Of a stretch of 53,020 nt of DNA, positions 33,160 through 44,625 are shown piece after piece (position 1 is the first letter of the stretch; each line of letters begins with the position of its first letter). The stretch is from Gnetum montanum (Eukaryota > Streptophyta > Gnetopsida > Gnetales > Gnetaceae). A program made the translations under genes and the position numbers. Where the stretch lies: NCBI GenBank assembly GCA_015680685.1, contig MNCI01006623.1, positions 40,428 to 93,447 on the forward strand, in the 5' to 3' direction. Under the pieces are notes generated by a model. That model was given only the letters and a program-made list of their open reading frames with translations. It was not told where the DNA came from and made no database searches.

Positions 33160-33990
33160 CCCCCTATCTATCATCCTTTGTAGGTCATCCTTCAGTGCAA
33201 AGATGAAGTGTGTATCATGACTAGGTAGTTGATGATTATTGCAAAAATGGTCTAGTTTGAAGTATATAGGTAATGGGGGATCATCTTTCATTGCCCAAGA
33301 AGGATCTTTGGCTATTTCACATAGCTACTTATGTTTCTTTCAAGCAGCTTTGGTCATTTTTTTATGTTGCATATACCCACTTTTGAATAGTTGGTCAAGA
33401 AACTCAGATGGTTTCAATGGAAATTTAGTGTATTTAGACCTATGTTTCCTTTCAAAGTTAGGTCTATTTGCTATCAATGTATGGATCCCAAAATTTTATG
33501 GTTGGTTACTATGGTCATTGGTGGGGGCCTTGGATGGGTTGGCCTTTAGCCCTTGGTTTGTGATTTTGTTATCTTTGGTCATGGTTGATATGGTAGTATT
33601 GCTTTATTTTCTCTTTTCTTTGTCTCTTTGAGCATGTTGGTTTTTATATGATATGTAGGTTGGATCATGGTTGGTCTCTACACTATCCACTATGTTTTTA
33701 GTTTGTGAGAAAGCTTGGATAAGAGATCATCGATCAAGATAGCAAAGTGTTGACTTGATGAAGTCATTAATTGCTCCCTTGAATATGGCTAACAAGTGGG
33801 CTTTGGCTATGGGATCTAGTATTTCATTCAGTACTTGATTCCACCATTGACAATTATGAAGATGGTGGCACCATGCCCATGGAGAAAACAAAGGCATTAG
33901 GTGAAGGTTCTGTGACATTGGGGAGGGGGGGGAGGGGATGTTTGGTTGAATGGCTCCAAGGATATTTTTAGGTTTATATTTTTCCATGAA
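33160..33990 (-). pseudogene. gag: Element A gag pseudogene
   Basis: A minus frame at 33987-33727 contains WNQVLNEILDPIAKAHLLAIFKGAINDFIKSTLCYLDR, clearly homologous to the gag core of E1, B and E3. It continues in broken frames as SLIQAFSQTKNIVDSVETN and TYISYKNQHAQRDKEK near 33640. A knuckle-like stretch, CNNHQLPSHDTHFIFALKDD with LQRMIDRG, follows near 33250-33180. The N-terminal part is not recognisable. The linker from 33160 to 32270 is basic and low-complexity. Stops and frameshifts make it inactive. Confidence 0.75.
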
Positions 33991-34599
33991 TTCATCCTCT
34001 TCTTCCTGTTGTGCCCCAAAGGTAGGCTCATCATCTTCCTCCTCTATAGTAATAAATTGGGCTAGAACACTAGAATAGACATCATTAAGGGGAATTTCTT
34101 CATATGTGGAAGGGATGTACTCTTTTCCATCCCTATGTATGAGCTCAAATTCCCTCTTTTCTTCGACTTCAATTTAGGGAACTATCATGATTGCCTATAT
34201 TTTAGCACAAATGATGTTATAGTGATCTTAATTAATGATTACAAAATTATGACTCTCCCATTTAACTCTCAAAGATCACCTACACTCAATGACTATAAAA
34301 TCTTTGGGATCACACACCCTCATGGCTTGTTGGTTATGATCTTCACTGGCGAAGGTGAAGGGTAATTTGGTGGATTTTTGAAAATGCATGGTTATAGTGC
34401 TAATAATTGTTTAACAATAGGCTATTAATGTTAAGATAGGGGTAAATTCTAGTGAACAAAATTTGTAAACTCTTAGAAAAAATGAAAATAGAAAAAATGA
34501 AATAGTTACTATAATTAGTAAGTGGGGGATAAGGGGGGTTTACCCCTTTACAAGAAATAGAATATTGGCAATGTTCACTTTAAACCTCCCACAACTTGG

Positions 34600-35410
34600 C
34601 TTTCCAAGTGCTTGTACATTGGGTATGGTAGGGGGGAAGGAAGGGGGGGGGGGCGACATAATGGAAATATCTCACCTTCCTATTCCAATGTTTGGAGAGA
34701 GGGGGAAAAGTTTCCAAAGATGGCTTTGGAAGGTTTCCAACAATCACAAAAAAGAGGAAAACGTGGATTTGGTTTGTATGAAAACCAATGTTGGTTTTAG
34801 TAAGAAATGTTATGAAAATTAAAGATTAAATATTTACCAAGGCTTGCATATTTGTTTTGCTCCAAGAATTCATAGTAGATGTTGTAAAATTCTAGCATCC
34901 AAACCACCTGCAACTTCCATGATGAGGTTTCTACTAGNTGGGGGAGTGATGGTAGCATTGAATTACTTGGGAATGTTTGCTAAAAAATGACATTTGACTT
35001 GAAAAAAAATAGATCTAAATGTAAAATTGGTTTTAAATTTTACCAACATTGGCCTCCCTACTACTTCCATGTTGGGTATGGTAGAAGGGAGAAAGAAAGG
35101 GGGTGAGATCATGGGAATCTCACACCTTCATCCCAACATTAATGGGGGGAAAGGTTGAAAACTGAAAATTGAAAGTTATAATTTTTTTCCACAAGCAGTG
35201 GTTCCAAGTAGTTGCTAATTCTCTCAGCATAGAAAAATGGGGGAAAAGTCAACTCATAGATAAGTTGAACCACTTACTTTTAGAAGCTGGAAAATAAAGC
35301 TTTGATGATAAAATGAATGGGAGAAAGAAATATCAATGCTAGTTTTGGGCCTTAGAATTCATAGCAAGTGCTATGAAAAACCAAATTCCAACCACTTGCA
35401 ACTTTCACAC
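34600..35410. repeat. Two ~455-bp repeats in element A leader
   Basis: ATTGGGTATGGTAGGGGGG near 34619 matches GTTGGGTATGGTAGAAGGG near 35073. Downstream blocks also match: CAAGAATTCATAGTAGATG near 34864 against TTAGAATTCATAGCAAGTG near 35353, then CCAAACCACCTGCAACTT against CCAACCACTTGCAACTT. The region lies between the A LTR and A gag and is otherwise non-coding. It contains a single N at 34938. Confidence 0.65.
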
Positions 35411-35437
35411 TACAATTTTGGTCACAAGTATTACAAC

Positions 35438-36960
35438 TGAAAACCTCAATTATTGGAATGGGAACCAAGGATCCTCGACATAGGTAGTTCCTCAACCCTA
35501 GACCACTAGGGCCTTCATGAGGAAAATGGGATTCAAGGCAGCCTAGCTAGTTTAGTAGATCAACTAGGGACTTGGGAGAGATCTGAAATGTGAAAATATA
35601 AATAGATTCGAATAATGCACAAATAATAACTTTAATCCTATTGAACACAAAACTCAAAACTAAAAAATTTATTGAGAAGAGAATAAAGAATAAGTTAGGG
35701 AAATGTGTATAGAAAATGATGCCTAGATGAGAAAAAGTGAGGTTGACTTATATAGGACTTAAAAGCCCAATAAAGTTGAGATGATCTACTCCACAATCCA
35801 GATGCCAACCCACTCTTGATGCTATAGGACCTTCCTTCACTGCTGCAATCTTGGATTTGCAATTTCAAGGCCATAATGCTTCCACATTGGGGTTCAAGAG
35901 ATTGCAAGTGTGGGAACTTACAAGAGCTCTTGAGTGCCTAAAAATTCCCCAAGCATGGAGTCATGTGCATGTAAATTGTTGCTAAAAATTGCTTGCAAGT
36001 GTTGAATTTTGGCCAAAAATGTTGAATGTCCTTCCAAAAATTTGGAACCAATTGCTCTCTTTTTTCTTAGAATTTTTGAAAAATGTTGAACCTTGCCCCA
36101 AAATTGTTGAACATGAGAAAACTTTTTGGAACTTGTAAATGGTGTTAGATTTTTGTTTTTATAGGGTCTTTGGGCCATAAATGGGACTACAAATTGGCTA
36201 TGATTGGGCTGCAAAATGGCTGCATATTTTGATGTAATTTTTCTGCAAATTGGCTACCAAATTCAGGTGTAAGGGGCATCCAAATTTGGGGGGTTACTAA
36301 AAATAGTAAGTGCTTACCCCCATGGCCATTCTATTTACCAAAAATAGTAATTAGGGTACCCCTTTCAAGTTGGAGATGAATCATCCATCTTGAGCTCTCT
36401 ACCATGCTTGTTGAAGTGGTTGGTCAACGTTGAAGTGCTTAATTTGATGAATTTTTCTTCTTGTGGCTTCCTTGTTGGGGGTTTGGATTTTCCATGTTGG
36501 GTTGGGGGTAGGGAAACTTTCCAGGCTGGGGGAAAAGTTTCCAAGCTGGTGGGGGGGGGGGGGGGGGGGGGGGGGAGAGAGGGGGTTGTGTAAAGGTGAG
36601 TTTCCAAGCTGGGGAGGAGGGAGAAGGAGACTATCTAGTTTGAGGGAAAAGCATTCAAAATGTTCCTTTGGTCTCCACATTGAAGGGGGAAAACTTTCTA
36701 AGCTAGGGGGGCAGGGGAGAGAGAGAGAGAGAGAGTTTTCAAGCTATGGTGGGGGGAGGTGGGAACTTTCCAATTTGAGGGGAAAACTTTTAAAATGTTT
36801 CTTTGGTCTCCACATTGAAGGGGGAAAACTTTCTAGGCTAGGGGTAAAGTTCTCAAAATGGAGAAAACTTTCTAGCTTGAGGGAAAAGTTTCCAAAATGC
36901 ATCTTTGGTCTCCACGTTGAAAGGGGAAAAAGTTTCCAAACCCCTCACCCTTCCACATTG
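35438..36960 (-). mobile_element. Element A LTR, inverted relative to 1-1044
   Basis: On the minus strand the end lies near 35438 (..AATAATTGAGGTTTTCA). The promoter TATAAAAA is the complement of 36156-36163. Over 35438 to about 36520 it is an inverted copy of the LTR at 1-1044. Further out U3 contains repeats: CTTTGGTCTCCACATTGAAG at 36666 and 36806 and a variant at 36903, each with an AACTTTC(T/C) partner. The start (TG) could not be placed because of the homopolymers. Confidence 0.7.
36551..36575. repeat. Poly-G run of 25
   Basis: An uninterrupted G run inside the U3 repeats of the element A LTR, followed by AGAGAG. Length is likely uncertain in the assembly. Confidence 0.9.
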
Positions 36961-36984
36961 TGGGTAAGTGAGATCTACCCAAAC

Positions 36985-36985
<1 letters not shown>

Positions 36986-37041
<56 letters not shown>

Positions 37042-37042
37042 N
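36986..37042. repeat. Poly-C run of 56 ending in N
   Basis: 56 consecutive C bases followed by N at 37042. Window position 1 also starts with a C run next to homologous LTR sequence, so homopolymers are part of this LTR family, but the exact length and the N suggest incomplete assembly. Confidence 0.9.
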
Positions 37043-37978
37043 AATTGTCTACCTTCCATAAAACCCATCAAATTGCCTATTTTGGCTCTCCAAAAGGCAT
37101 TTTTGACCCCAAGAGCCCAAATATAGATAATAGGTGACTTTTTTCACTTGGGGAATGAGGCTTTGACCACTTATAGTGCATTTTTAGCCCCAAAATTATA
37201 AAGTATGTGAAATTGCCTATTGTGGATTACAATTTTCACATTTATAATGAAGTTTTAACTCAAGTTCCATGGGGTGAGAGCTACATGAGAAAGATTAGTT
37301 ATAACATGCAAAATTTTATTGTGTTTCACACCTGCCCTAGAAATTTTCACATTTCCTTACAAATGCCAAGAGATTTCTTCAAATTTTTAAAGCCCAGAAC
37401 CTTCCAAAGCCCATAACTTCCTAACCATTTATCCAAATCACTCCATTCTTTGACCCTAAAGCTACTGGAGGTAAGTTCATAGTTATGGGGGCCATAAATG
37501 TGCCATTTTTTATAGAAACATTTCTATCATTTTTCTAGCTCCCACAAAGGTTTAACTAAGAAATGAAGATTTGAACACCAAATTACAAAAGTTAAACTCT
37601 TCCAACAAGCTTTGGTGACACTTATAATAAAAATTAATTAATAAAATAATCAATCAACCATGATCTAACCTTAGCCAAGTGTAACTAATTAATGAAATAA
37701 GGTATTCAAAAAATTCAAAGTTACACATTATATCTACTAATCCATGGATGTGTTGTAACTACAAATGGCATTGAAAGGCAAACACATGCAGGAAGGAGGA
37801 CCATATGAAGTAAGGGAGAAATGGCCAAGAATGGGAAGGGGCCAAGAACAAGCCCAAGAAGAACCAATTCTAACAAATGCCATGGGTCCTCTTAGTGAAG
37901 ATGTTGAATTGTAATCTATTCATCAGATTTTGGAACCAATAATAGCAATAGAACATTCCCACCAAGATGAGGCACTAG
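37043..37978. other. Unassigned stretch between A LTR and E3 LTR
   Basis: No reading frame of interest. AAATTGCCTATT occurs at 37070 and 37209 with similar surroundings (GCATTTTTGACCCC/GCATTTTTAGCCCC), so two ~140-bp repeat units may be present; they may be the outer U3 of the A LTR. From about 37500 I see nothing. Confidence 0.4.
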
Positions 37979-38086
37979 TGAAACACCACCAAATTTGGGC
38001 AATAGAACCTTAACAACAAATTTGTATAAGTGTCAACACAAGGAAAATTTTTTCTAAGTGTTGAGCCCATGCTTCCAATACTGGGA

Positions 38087-38535
38087 CTATGATCCAGAGC
38101 ATAGTTAGCATAGGATGCAACACAGAACTAGATTTGCAAAATTTTCTAAGTGTTAACAGTAGTTGCAAAAAATTTTCTAGGTGTTGTGCTATGCTCCCAT
38201 TCCTCCTACTAAGCTCTAGAGCATAGCTAGCATAGCCAACATTTCAGTGGCTAGTTTGCCTAAGTGTCAAGCCAGAAGTTGTCAAGCTAGCTCAACATGG
38301 AAGAAATAGTTTGGTAGATTTTCTAACTCCTAAGGCTACCCCTCTTACTATGCTCTAGAGCATAGTCAGTTTAACCTGGATGAGGATTACAAGTTTTGCC
38401 AAATTTTTCTAATTGTCAGTGCTACACTATCACTTTTCTTCCTACACTCTAGAGTGTAGTTAGCATAGCTAGCATTGGACTTCAATTTTTGTAGAATTTG
38501 CCTAACTTTTGGGCTATGCTATAAAGCATAACTAG
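38087..38535. repeat. Palindrome units in E3 LTR U3
   Basis: Centres near 38095, 38217, 38356, 38450 and 38525, 75-140 bp apart. Perfect examples are GCTCTAGAGC at 38213-38222, ACTATGCTCTAGAGCATAGT at 38347-38366 and CTACACTCTAGAGTGTAG at 38442-38459. The middle is CTCTAGAG here, unlike the GCTAGC or TACACT middles in the other elements. Each is followed by (C/T)TAGCATAG. Confidence 0.85.
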
Positions 38536-38950
38536 TGTAGCAATGTAGGATAGCCTCCAAAATCTTCTAGAGCTTAGCATAGGCCTTAATCTTTGCTCCA
38601 ACACTCCTTTGGCAAGCAAGATTAGCAACTTGCATTTCTTTTGCATCCCCCATTTGTCTCAAAAGTGCACCTATGGGCAATCCCACTTAAAAGAGTGGAG
38701 AGCATAGTCCCAAAGCATAGCCTTCACATTGCACTATTTTGCATTATTTGTAGGTACATTGCAGTCTTTTCAACTCTAGCACATGCAATTTGGTAGCGTA
38801 CTCATAATCTGGTAGTCTCTTGGGGTCCATTGGAGCATACTTGAGCATAGAACTAGTTGCTTTAGTAGTAGCATAGTTGGATCTAGTGTAGCCCCGAATA
38901 CCCCTTTTGCCATATGGTGCCTGATCTAAATTTCACGTTATCCCTAGCCC

Positions 38951-38958
38951 TATAAATA
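38951..38958 (+). promoter_or_regulatory. E3 LTR TATA box
   Basis: TATAAATA at the same relative position as in LTR-C and B. Inferred promoter. Confidence 0.6.
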
Positions 38959-39681
38959 TTTCAACCTTCCACATTTTAGGGGTTAGCATTTTAAAGAATT
39001 TGGTGGGAAAATCAAAAGCATGGTTGGTAATTCTTGCATTCCGCTTGGAAAATATAAGCATCACTTGACATTTCAAGAATTTAGTGCACCCCACACCTAC
39101 AAAAAACTTAGCACCTTGGCAACACCTTTGCATCCCACAACACATAGAACATTGTAGCAGCCAATCCAATAGGCATAGATTTCATGGTAGACATTAGTTT
39201 TCATAGCCTAGACACTCTAGAGACTATGACTACACTATCTATTGTGCTTGTTAGTATACCACATACCTCATCACCTCTTCTTTGCAATTGCTACACTCCA
39301 TCCCATTTGGGGTGGCATCATTCTTTCTCTCTCAAATTCCATTGCATTTTCCTAGCATTTTGGCATTGCACCTGCACTTGTTTTGCTATTTTATACATAT
39401 TCGCACATTTACACCATCATTTATGCACTAGGAAACCCTACTACACTCAGGCTTAATTGGCCTTGGTACCACCAAAGAAACTATGTGAACCCCTAATACT
39501 TATTTGTCAAAACACCCTATAAGTCTTGGTTCAATCGACAAGACTATCCTGGGTGCTCCATCTCCATTTTCCCCTCCAACGATGGCCCTTCAAATAAGGG
39601 TAGCATTAGAGCTATATCAAGGCTACAAACTCCTTGACATGACCATTCTAGCAACTAATGTTTCTAGTCACTATAGTTTTT

Positions 39682-39699
39682 TGGTGCTAGAAGAAGATC
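39682..39699 (+). other. E3 primer-binding site
   Basis: TGGTGCTAGAAGAAGATC, near-identical to the element B site, about 15 bases after the LTR end. Not initiator-Met tRNA type. Confidence 0.7.
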
Positions 39700-40840
39700 C
39701 ATGCCATTTCCTTCTACATTCAATGGTAGTCCAGTGTCCTCTTTGTACCTCCATTTCTAGCTTTGAGCTAACGTAGATTTGACACCCCTGTGGACCTGCC
39801 ATGTCAACAACTAGATCATAGGCTAGTGTAGGAGTTGTCTACGAGTTGGTTGCTGTAGATTGAACCTATTTTTTGGTTCCCCTGAAACCCTACTAGATGA
39901 AAGAAAAAGTGTATCTTTGGTACTTACCCAAACTTTGTGTGCTCGGGAGAGTGTAGTTGGCTCTTAGCATAAAGCATAGATGGCCCCAACGTAGTAAGTG
40001 TAGCATGCTAGAGTTAGTCATTTTGTTTCAACAAAATTTTTAGAGTTAGCCATTTTTTCAATATTTTTTAGCAATTTCTTACGTAACCATTTTCCTTAGC
40101 ATTTTTGTACTTGGCCATTTTTTTAGCATTTGCAACTTTTGCATTCTTTGGGTAACTTTTGCAATTTTTGCATAGAATCATGAACCCTAAGTAGCCTTCA
40201 ACCTTTACCCTAAGCATAGTTTTTGTTTGACTTATTCAATAGGAGATCACAATTAATCTTCTGAGGGTGGGGGGCGGGGGGGTCCTATCTTGGTAGAGCA
40301 CTAATTGCTCAGAATATGCAACCAACCTCTTGAGGACATGGTACTCAATGACAAAAAATATAACTTCCTTTGTGTGAAACTCCAAGAAGTTCTATCCCTA
40401 GAATTCCAAGATATGGATGCCAAATGGGGTTACAAAATCATATACTAGAATGGGAGGGAGTACTTCCCTACCCCTAATTATTTCATTCTACCCCTAATTA
40501 TTTCATTCCACTCATTGAGGCTTCTCAGTTGATGCTCATTTGACTGAGTGGGTCAAATGAGCATGATGTAGCAACTAACTACAAGGAGCCCCTGTAGGAT
40601 GAATAGGATGAGTTTGATACTCATTTAGAGAATGAGAACCCCTTTTATGCCTCTTTTTAGTAGGCTACCTCTAGTTTCATCCCTTCTCACTCTTAGCTAT
40701 CCACCTTGTATTAGGCAGTTACATCCCCTTTGTCATCTTCTAGGTCAACTCCTAGGGTGGCAAGTCATCAAGTGCATGCACATGAGGGTGTAGGACCATT
40801 TTCCACCCTCCCCATCATGAAAACATAGTCTATGCAATCT
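39700..40840 (+). other. E3 leader and gag N-terminal remnant
   Basis: No clear frame. It contains a 20-bp perfect direct repeat (CTACCCCTAATTATTTCATT at 40468 and 40488) and a perfect 13-bp stem with a 7-nt loop (40532-40544 with 40552-40564). A Gly-run tract GGGTGGGGGGCGGGGGGG lies at 40265. From about 40460 the sequence probably encoded the variable N-terminal Gag, by analogy with E1 3300-3560, but is too decayed to translate. Confidence 0.45.
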
Positions 40841-41215
40841 TCCTTGTGAGCATCCTTCATGTTCATGCAACCTTTCGTACACACTATGCAAATGTCCTAG
40901 ATGCCACTGACTCAAGTGTCATACACTCTACCTATCTCGTTGGCATCCCATACAGCTGCCCAAACCATGACTACATGGTGGGCCCTTGTCTCTATGCCCA
41001 TAGTGTAGTGCACATAGCAGTACATGCAATAGTGTATGCAACAGGCATCTCACATGGTTGCATAGCCCACAGTGGGGCCATGTACCACTCAAGCAACATA
41101 GTGGACAATACAACACATGCAGCTCACTGTGCCCACCCTAAGCATGAACCAAGCATTCTAGCTCATACAAACACTGACTAAGGAGGTTAAGTAGCTCAAA
41201 GATTCCTCCTCTAAA

Positions 41216-42577
41216 ATGGTCCACATGATGGACTTTTACCAAGCTGACCCAATTAGTCTTGTGGTCCCATCATTGACCCTACCTCCTGGAGTCCAACTTC
41301 CCCAGTTTAGTAAATATAATAGTGAAGGGAATCCTAATGTCCACCTAGTGACCTTTCATTTTGAATGCCTTCTATTCCAAACATGGCCACATTCAATCAT
41401 CCATGTGTTTTCCATGTCCTTGATCAGGAAGGCACTAAACTGGTACCATGCACTCCCAAGGGCCTCCATATCCTCTTTTTAGAAATTTCTAAGTCAATTT
41501 GTCACCTGCTTCAAGTACAACTTGAAGCCTAAGGCTACCTTGGATCAACTAATGCAGGTCAAGTAGGGCCACTTCGAGCCCATTTAAAAATTCATCCAAT
41601 GCTAGAGAACTGCACTCAATGAAATTTTTGAGCCCATTGCAGAAACCCACCTACTGACCATTTTCAAAGATGCAATGAACAACTTCATCAAGTTGAAGTT
41701 ATACTACCTCACCCCGCACTCCTTGAGCCAAGCATTTACTCAAACAAAGAGTATTTAGGATGTGATGGAGGCCAATAAGGACCCAACCTACATGGCCTAC
41801 AAAAATGCACATGCAAAGAAAGATAAGGAAAAGGGCAAAGCAACCACAACTATTGCAATGATGGCCAATGAGGCCAAGCTAAACAATGTCAAACCAACAG
41901 CCAAGGCACCTAAGGCTTGGGTCAACAACAAGGTATCTAGCTTTAGCACTATAGTTACCAACTAGTCTACACCATCAACTACCATAGGGTAAGCTACCCC
42001 AAGGCCAAAATTTGAGTGCAAGGACTACTTAAAGTATACATTATTTCCAATCAAGCCATCAAAGCTCTTAGGTTAGCTTCTTAACATTGGATACATCTAG
42101 TATAAGTAGATGTTTGAAGATGCTCACAAGCATCATGATCACTACTACGAGCTCCTTAGAGATCCATTAGTTTCCAAACCAAATGAGCCTCTAGTCTCTA
42201 AAAATTTTAGGTTGGACCGGCTCTGTAATTACCCTCAACTACCTAGCCATGACATAGATTTTTTCATAGCCTTACAAGATGACATACAATGCATGATTGA
42301 TCATGGTGAACTGGTCCTTGATGCAACCAACCTAGTTCACTTGGAAAATCAATTAATGAAGTTCTACAAAGACCCTCTCAATGCAAGTGACATAGGCTAT
42401 GTTATCAATTCCATTAGCATTGAGGATAATTTAGAACTAGCACAAGGGCCATTCGTGGGTTTTGTGCCCTTTGGCAACATTGGGGATTCCTTGGTGTTAA
42501 CTAGTTTAAGGTTTTATTTTGTCATCATAGCATCACCTTGGGCATCCATGACATCCTTTGTTGTTAGGGCCCCATAG
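41216..42577 (+). pseudogene. gag: E3 gag pseudogene, best preserved copy
   Basis: Frame from 41216: a linker, then LPPGVQLPQFSKYNSEG (about 41280), NPNVHLVTFHFECLLFQ, SLIRKALNWYHALPRASISS near 41418, YNLKPKATLDQLMQVK near 41520, IAETHLLTIFKDAMNNFIK near 41637, and SLSQAFTQTKSI near 41721. A Lys/Ala-rich stretch 41762-41965 and an open frame 42110-42577 follow. The latter holds the knuckle-like LCNYPQLPSHDIDFFIALQD with DIQCMIDHGELVL near 42220. The standard CCHC pattern is not intact. Stops occur at 41482, 41564-41566 (shared with E1 and B) and 41757. A His-rich frame at 40846-41181 may be the N-terminal linker. Confidence 0.85.
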
Positions 42578-42589
42578 CACGTTGCGATG

Positions 42590-43810
42590 ATAGTAACCTA
42601 GACACCCTTTATCATTACGGTGCCTCAACATGCGGGCTCCTCACCTACTCAGATTTCGGTGATGGTGACTACATCAAGCCCTACCTACTCAAAGCCTCAT
42701 CCTACATACAAAAACAAGAAGTCTAGGTGGTAGCCTAGGAGGCCCAACAAGTCCCTTGGCTACAAAATGATTAGGAAATGCATGGAGGCAGGTCCACCTA
42801 AGCCTATACCCTTGTCTTCCATTCCTATGGTCATGTCGACCAAAATAGCCATTGTGAGCAATCAACAATCAAGCACTGAGGCTCAAAAGTAGATAAAGCA
42901 AGCCAAGCTCAAATATCCTCCCCAAGAGATTCATCTCCTGGGCTACATAGAGGATATGAAGGCCAACAAGGCAACTAACAGTGGTAATGATTTCCTAGAC
43001 ACATTAGCACAAGTCAAATAGGCTCTAAAACAAAAAAACACAACCTTGAGCTTGTATGACTTAGTCATGATCTCCTTCGCTTATTGAAAACCATTAGTTC
43101 ACATGTTGACCTCTATTCCTATTAAGGAGGAAATCCTAGTAGATGAACAAGTCATCCATGCTGTGATGCTTCCCCCTGCACCATAGGAATTAGGTTCAAT
43201 GCCCATAGCATTTCATGATGAAGCCATCAAGGTTAACCCTAAAAAGGATTAGGTTGTTTTTGCACTAATGTTCATCATAATCTATGTAGGGTAATGAAAG
43301 ATTCATAGGGTGCACATCAATGATGGGATAACAACTAATGTCATCCCATTCCTAGTAGTTGATTAGCTCAATCTTGCTAATCAAATCAAACCCATGAAGA
43401 CAACGTGCCTAAAATACTTTAATGGGTCACACGTTGTCATAATGGGGATGATCACAATAAATTTTGTGGTAGGGAAGAAATTCCCCATTATAGGTGAATT
43501 CATTATCATCGAGGAGATGCCTAGGTTCAACCTAATCCTAGGAAGGCCTTGGCTAGCCCAATTGCAGGTCATCTCCTCACCCATCCACCAAGAGATTCAC
43601 CTTCAATACGAAGGTGGATAAGTGATCATACATAGTGACAATGCAACTCCTCCAATCATCAACAATGTTGACATAGAATAAGGGTCTGAGGTACAGTTCC
43701 TTGATGACATGTCACTCATGAAGAATGAGGGTCAACCTTGTCTAACAAATCCAATCGAGGAATCAAAAGAAGCCAATGAACTCCCTAAGGAAGCTCTATG
43801 GGAAAAATAG
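42590..43810 (+). pseudogene. pro: E3 aspartic protease pseudogene with linker
   Basis: The linker 42590-43250 is basic and Pro-rich, with LLGYIEDMKANKATNSGNDF near 42937 and LKQKNTTLSLYDLV near 43023, conserved in E1. The protease starts VHINDGITTNVI near 43312, Asn replacing the expected catalytic Asp. The open part 43394-43621 reads LKYFNGSHVVIMGMIT, FIIIEEMPRFNLILGRPWLA and IHQEIHLQYEGG. The following acidic tail (NNVDIE.GSEVQFLDD) matches E1. After the tail no pol follows; GGCCT repeats come next. Confidence 0.85.
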
Positions 43811-44154
43811 TGCTTCAGCATCACAAAAAAATGTTTGGGTGAATATCGCTTTGTGCTTCTTAGGCCCCCTACATCCCCTCATGCACATTGGGTTAGGAAG
43901 TAATTACATGACTAAGGCATCCCCTGAGTCCAATAGGTGCTAGATGCTTATCTACCCCTAATATTCACATGCCTCACTTGTGTTTCATTTGTGCAATTTA
44001 CATTTTTCATGATTTCTTGCATTTTATGTTATTTACTTCATCATGCATTTTTTCTTATTTTCACTTGCTTAGCTTTCTTATCACTCGTTTAGCATTCCTA
44101 TGCATTAAAAACATTAAAGCTCATAAAAATCACAAAATTCAAAATTAATACTGC

Positions 44155-44430
44155 TATGGCCCACTACGGCCTAAAACTAGCAAACCTTTTCCTTTTGTTG
44201 TAATGAACCAAAATGGCCTAAAACTATCTCTACGGCCTACCAAGGCCTTAAATTGACACATTGTTACCTGAAATGGCCTAAAACTATCACATAGCCCACC
44301 ATGGTCTAAAACTAGCAACAAATTTTCTCTTTATTCATGGCCCAAAATGGCCTTAAACTAGTAATTTTCATGGCCAAAAATGACCTAAAACTAGCAACAA
44401 AACTTCCACCATGACCTTAAACTAGCAGAG
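44155..44430 (+). repeat. GGCCTAAAACTAGC repeats after E3 protease
   Basis: About seven copies of (A/T)(A/C)(T/C)GGCC(T)TAAAACTA(G/T)C are found at irregular 20-60 bp steps, e.g. 44166, 44213, 44274, 44306 (GGTCT form), 44350, 44378 and 44412, interspersed with CTACGGCCTACCAAGGCCTT. Same motif as E1 6882-6978 and, inverted, as in B. Confidence 0.8.
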
Positions 44431-44625
44431 GGTCCACAAGGGGCCTAATTGCATCAATCCACTACATTATTAGCATGCAATACTTAGCAAATAAATGTAA
44501 AACTCTACATAATGTGCAACTCACATAGTAAAAAATGGTTTATTATTACATACATGGCATGATTGTACAACAAAAATGGCCAAAAAATGAAAAAACACCC
44601 AACAGTAGGGCTACTGTAGGACTTC

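Larger units (their letters stand above)
37979..39666 (+). mobile_element. Element E3 5' LTR, 1688 bp
   Basis: It begins TGAAACACCACCAAATTTGG, homologous to LTR-C and B starts. It carries palindrome units in U3, a CCCTATAAATATT promoter at 38949, a TTTGGGGTGGCATCATT block near 39306 matching LTR-C and B, and ends near 39666 (..CTAATGTTTCTA, the CA eroded) 15 bases before the primer-binding site. No 3' partner is found in the window; the element is cut off near 50100. Confidence 0.8.

Noticed and set aside
33239-33631. 130-codon hydrophobic + frame as a membrane protein
   Set aside because: Shadow of element A gag and its linker; apparent hydrophobicity comes from the reverse of a Lys/Asn-rich sequence.
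36463-37137. 224-codon + frame, the longest in the window
   Set aside because: It runs through the poly-G and poly-C tracts (Gly and Pro runs), spans an N, and lies in LTR repeats; no protein similarity.
40846-41181. 111-codon His-rich frame as a separate gene
   Set aside because: Lies where the variable N-terminal gag linker is expected; no independent support.
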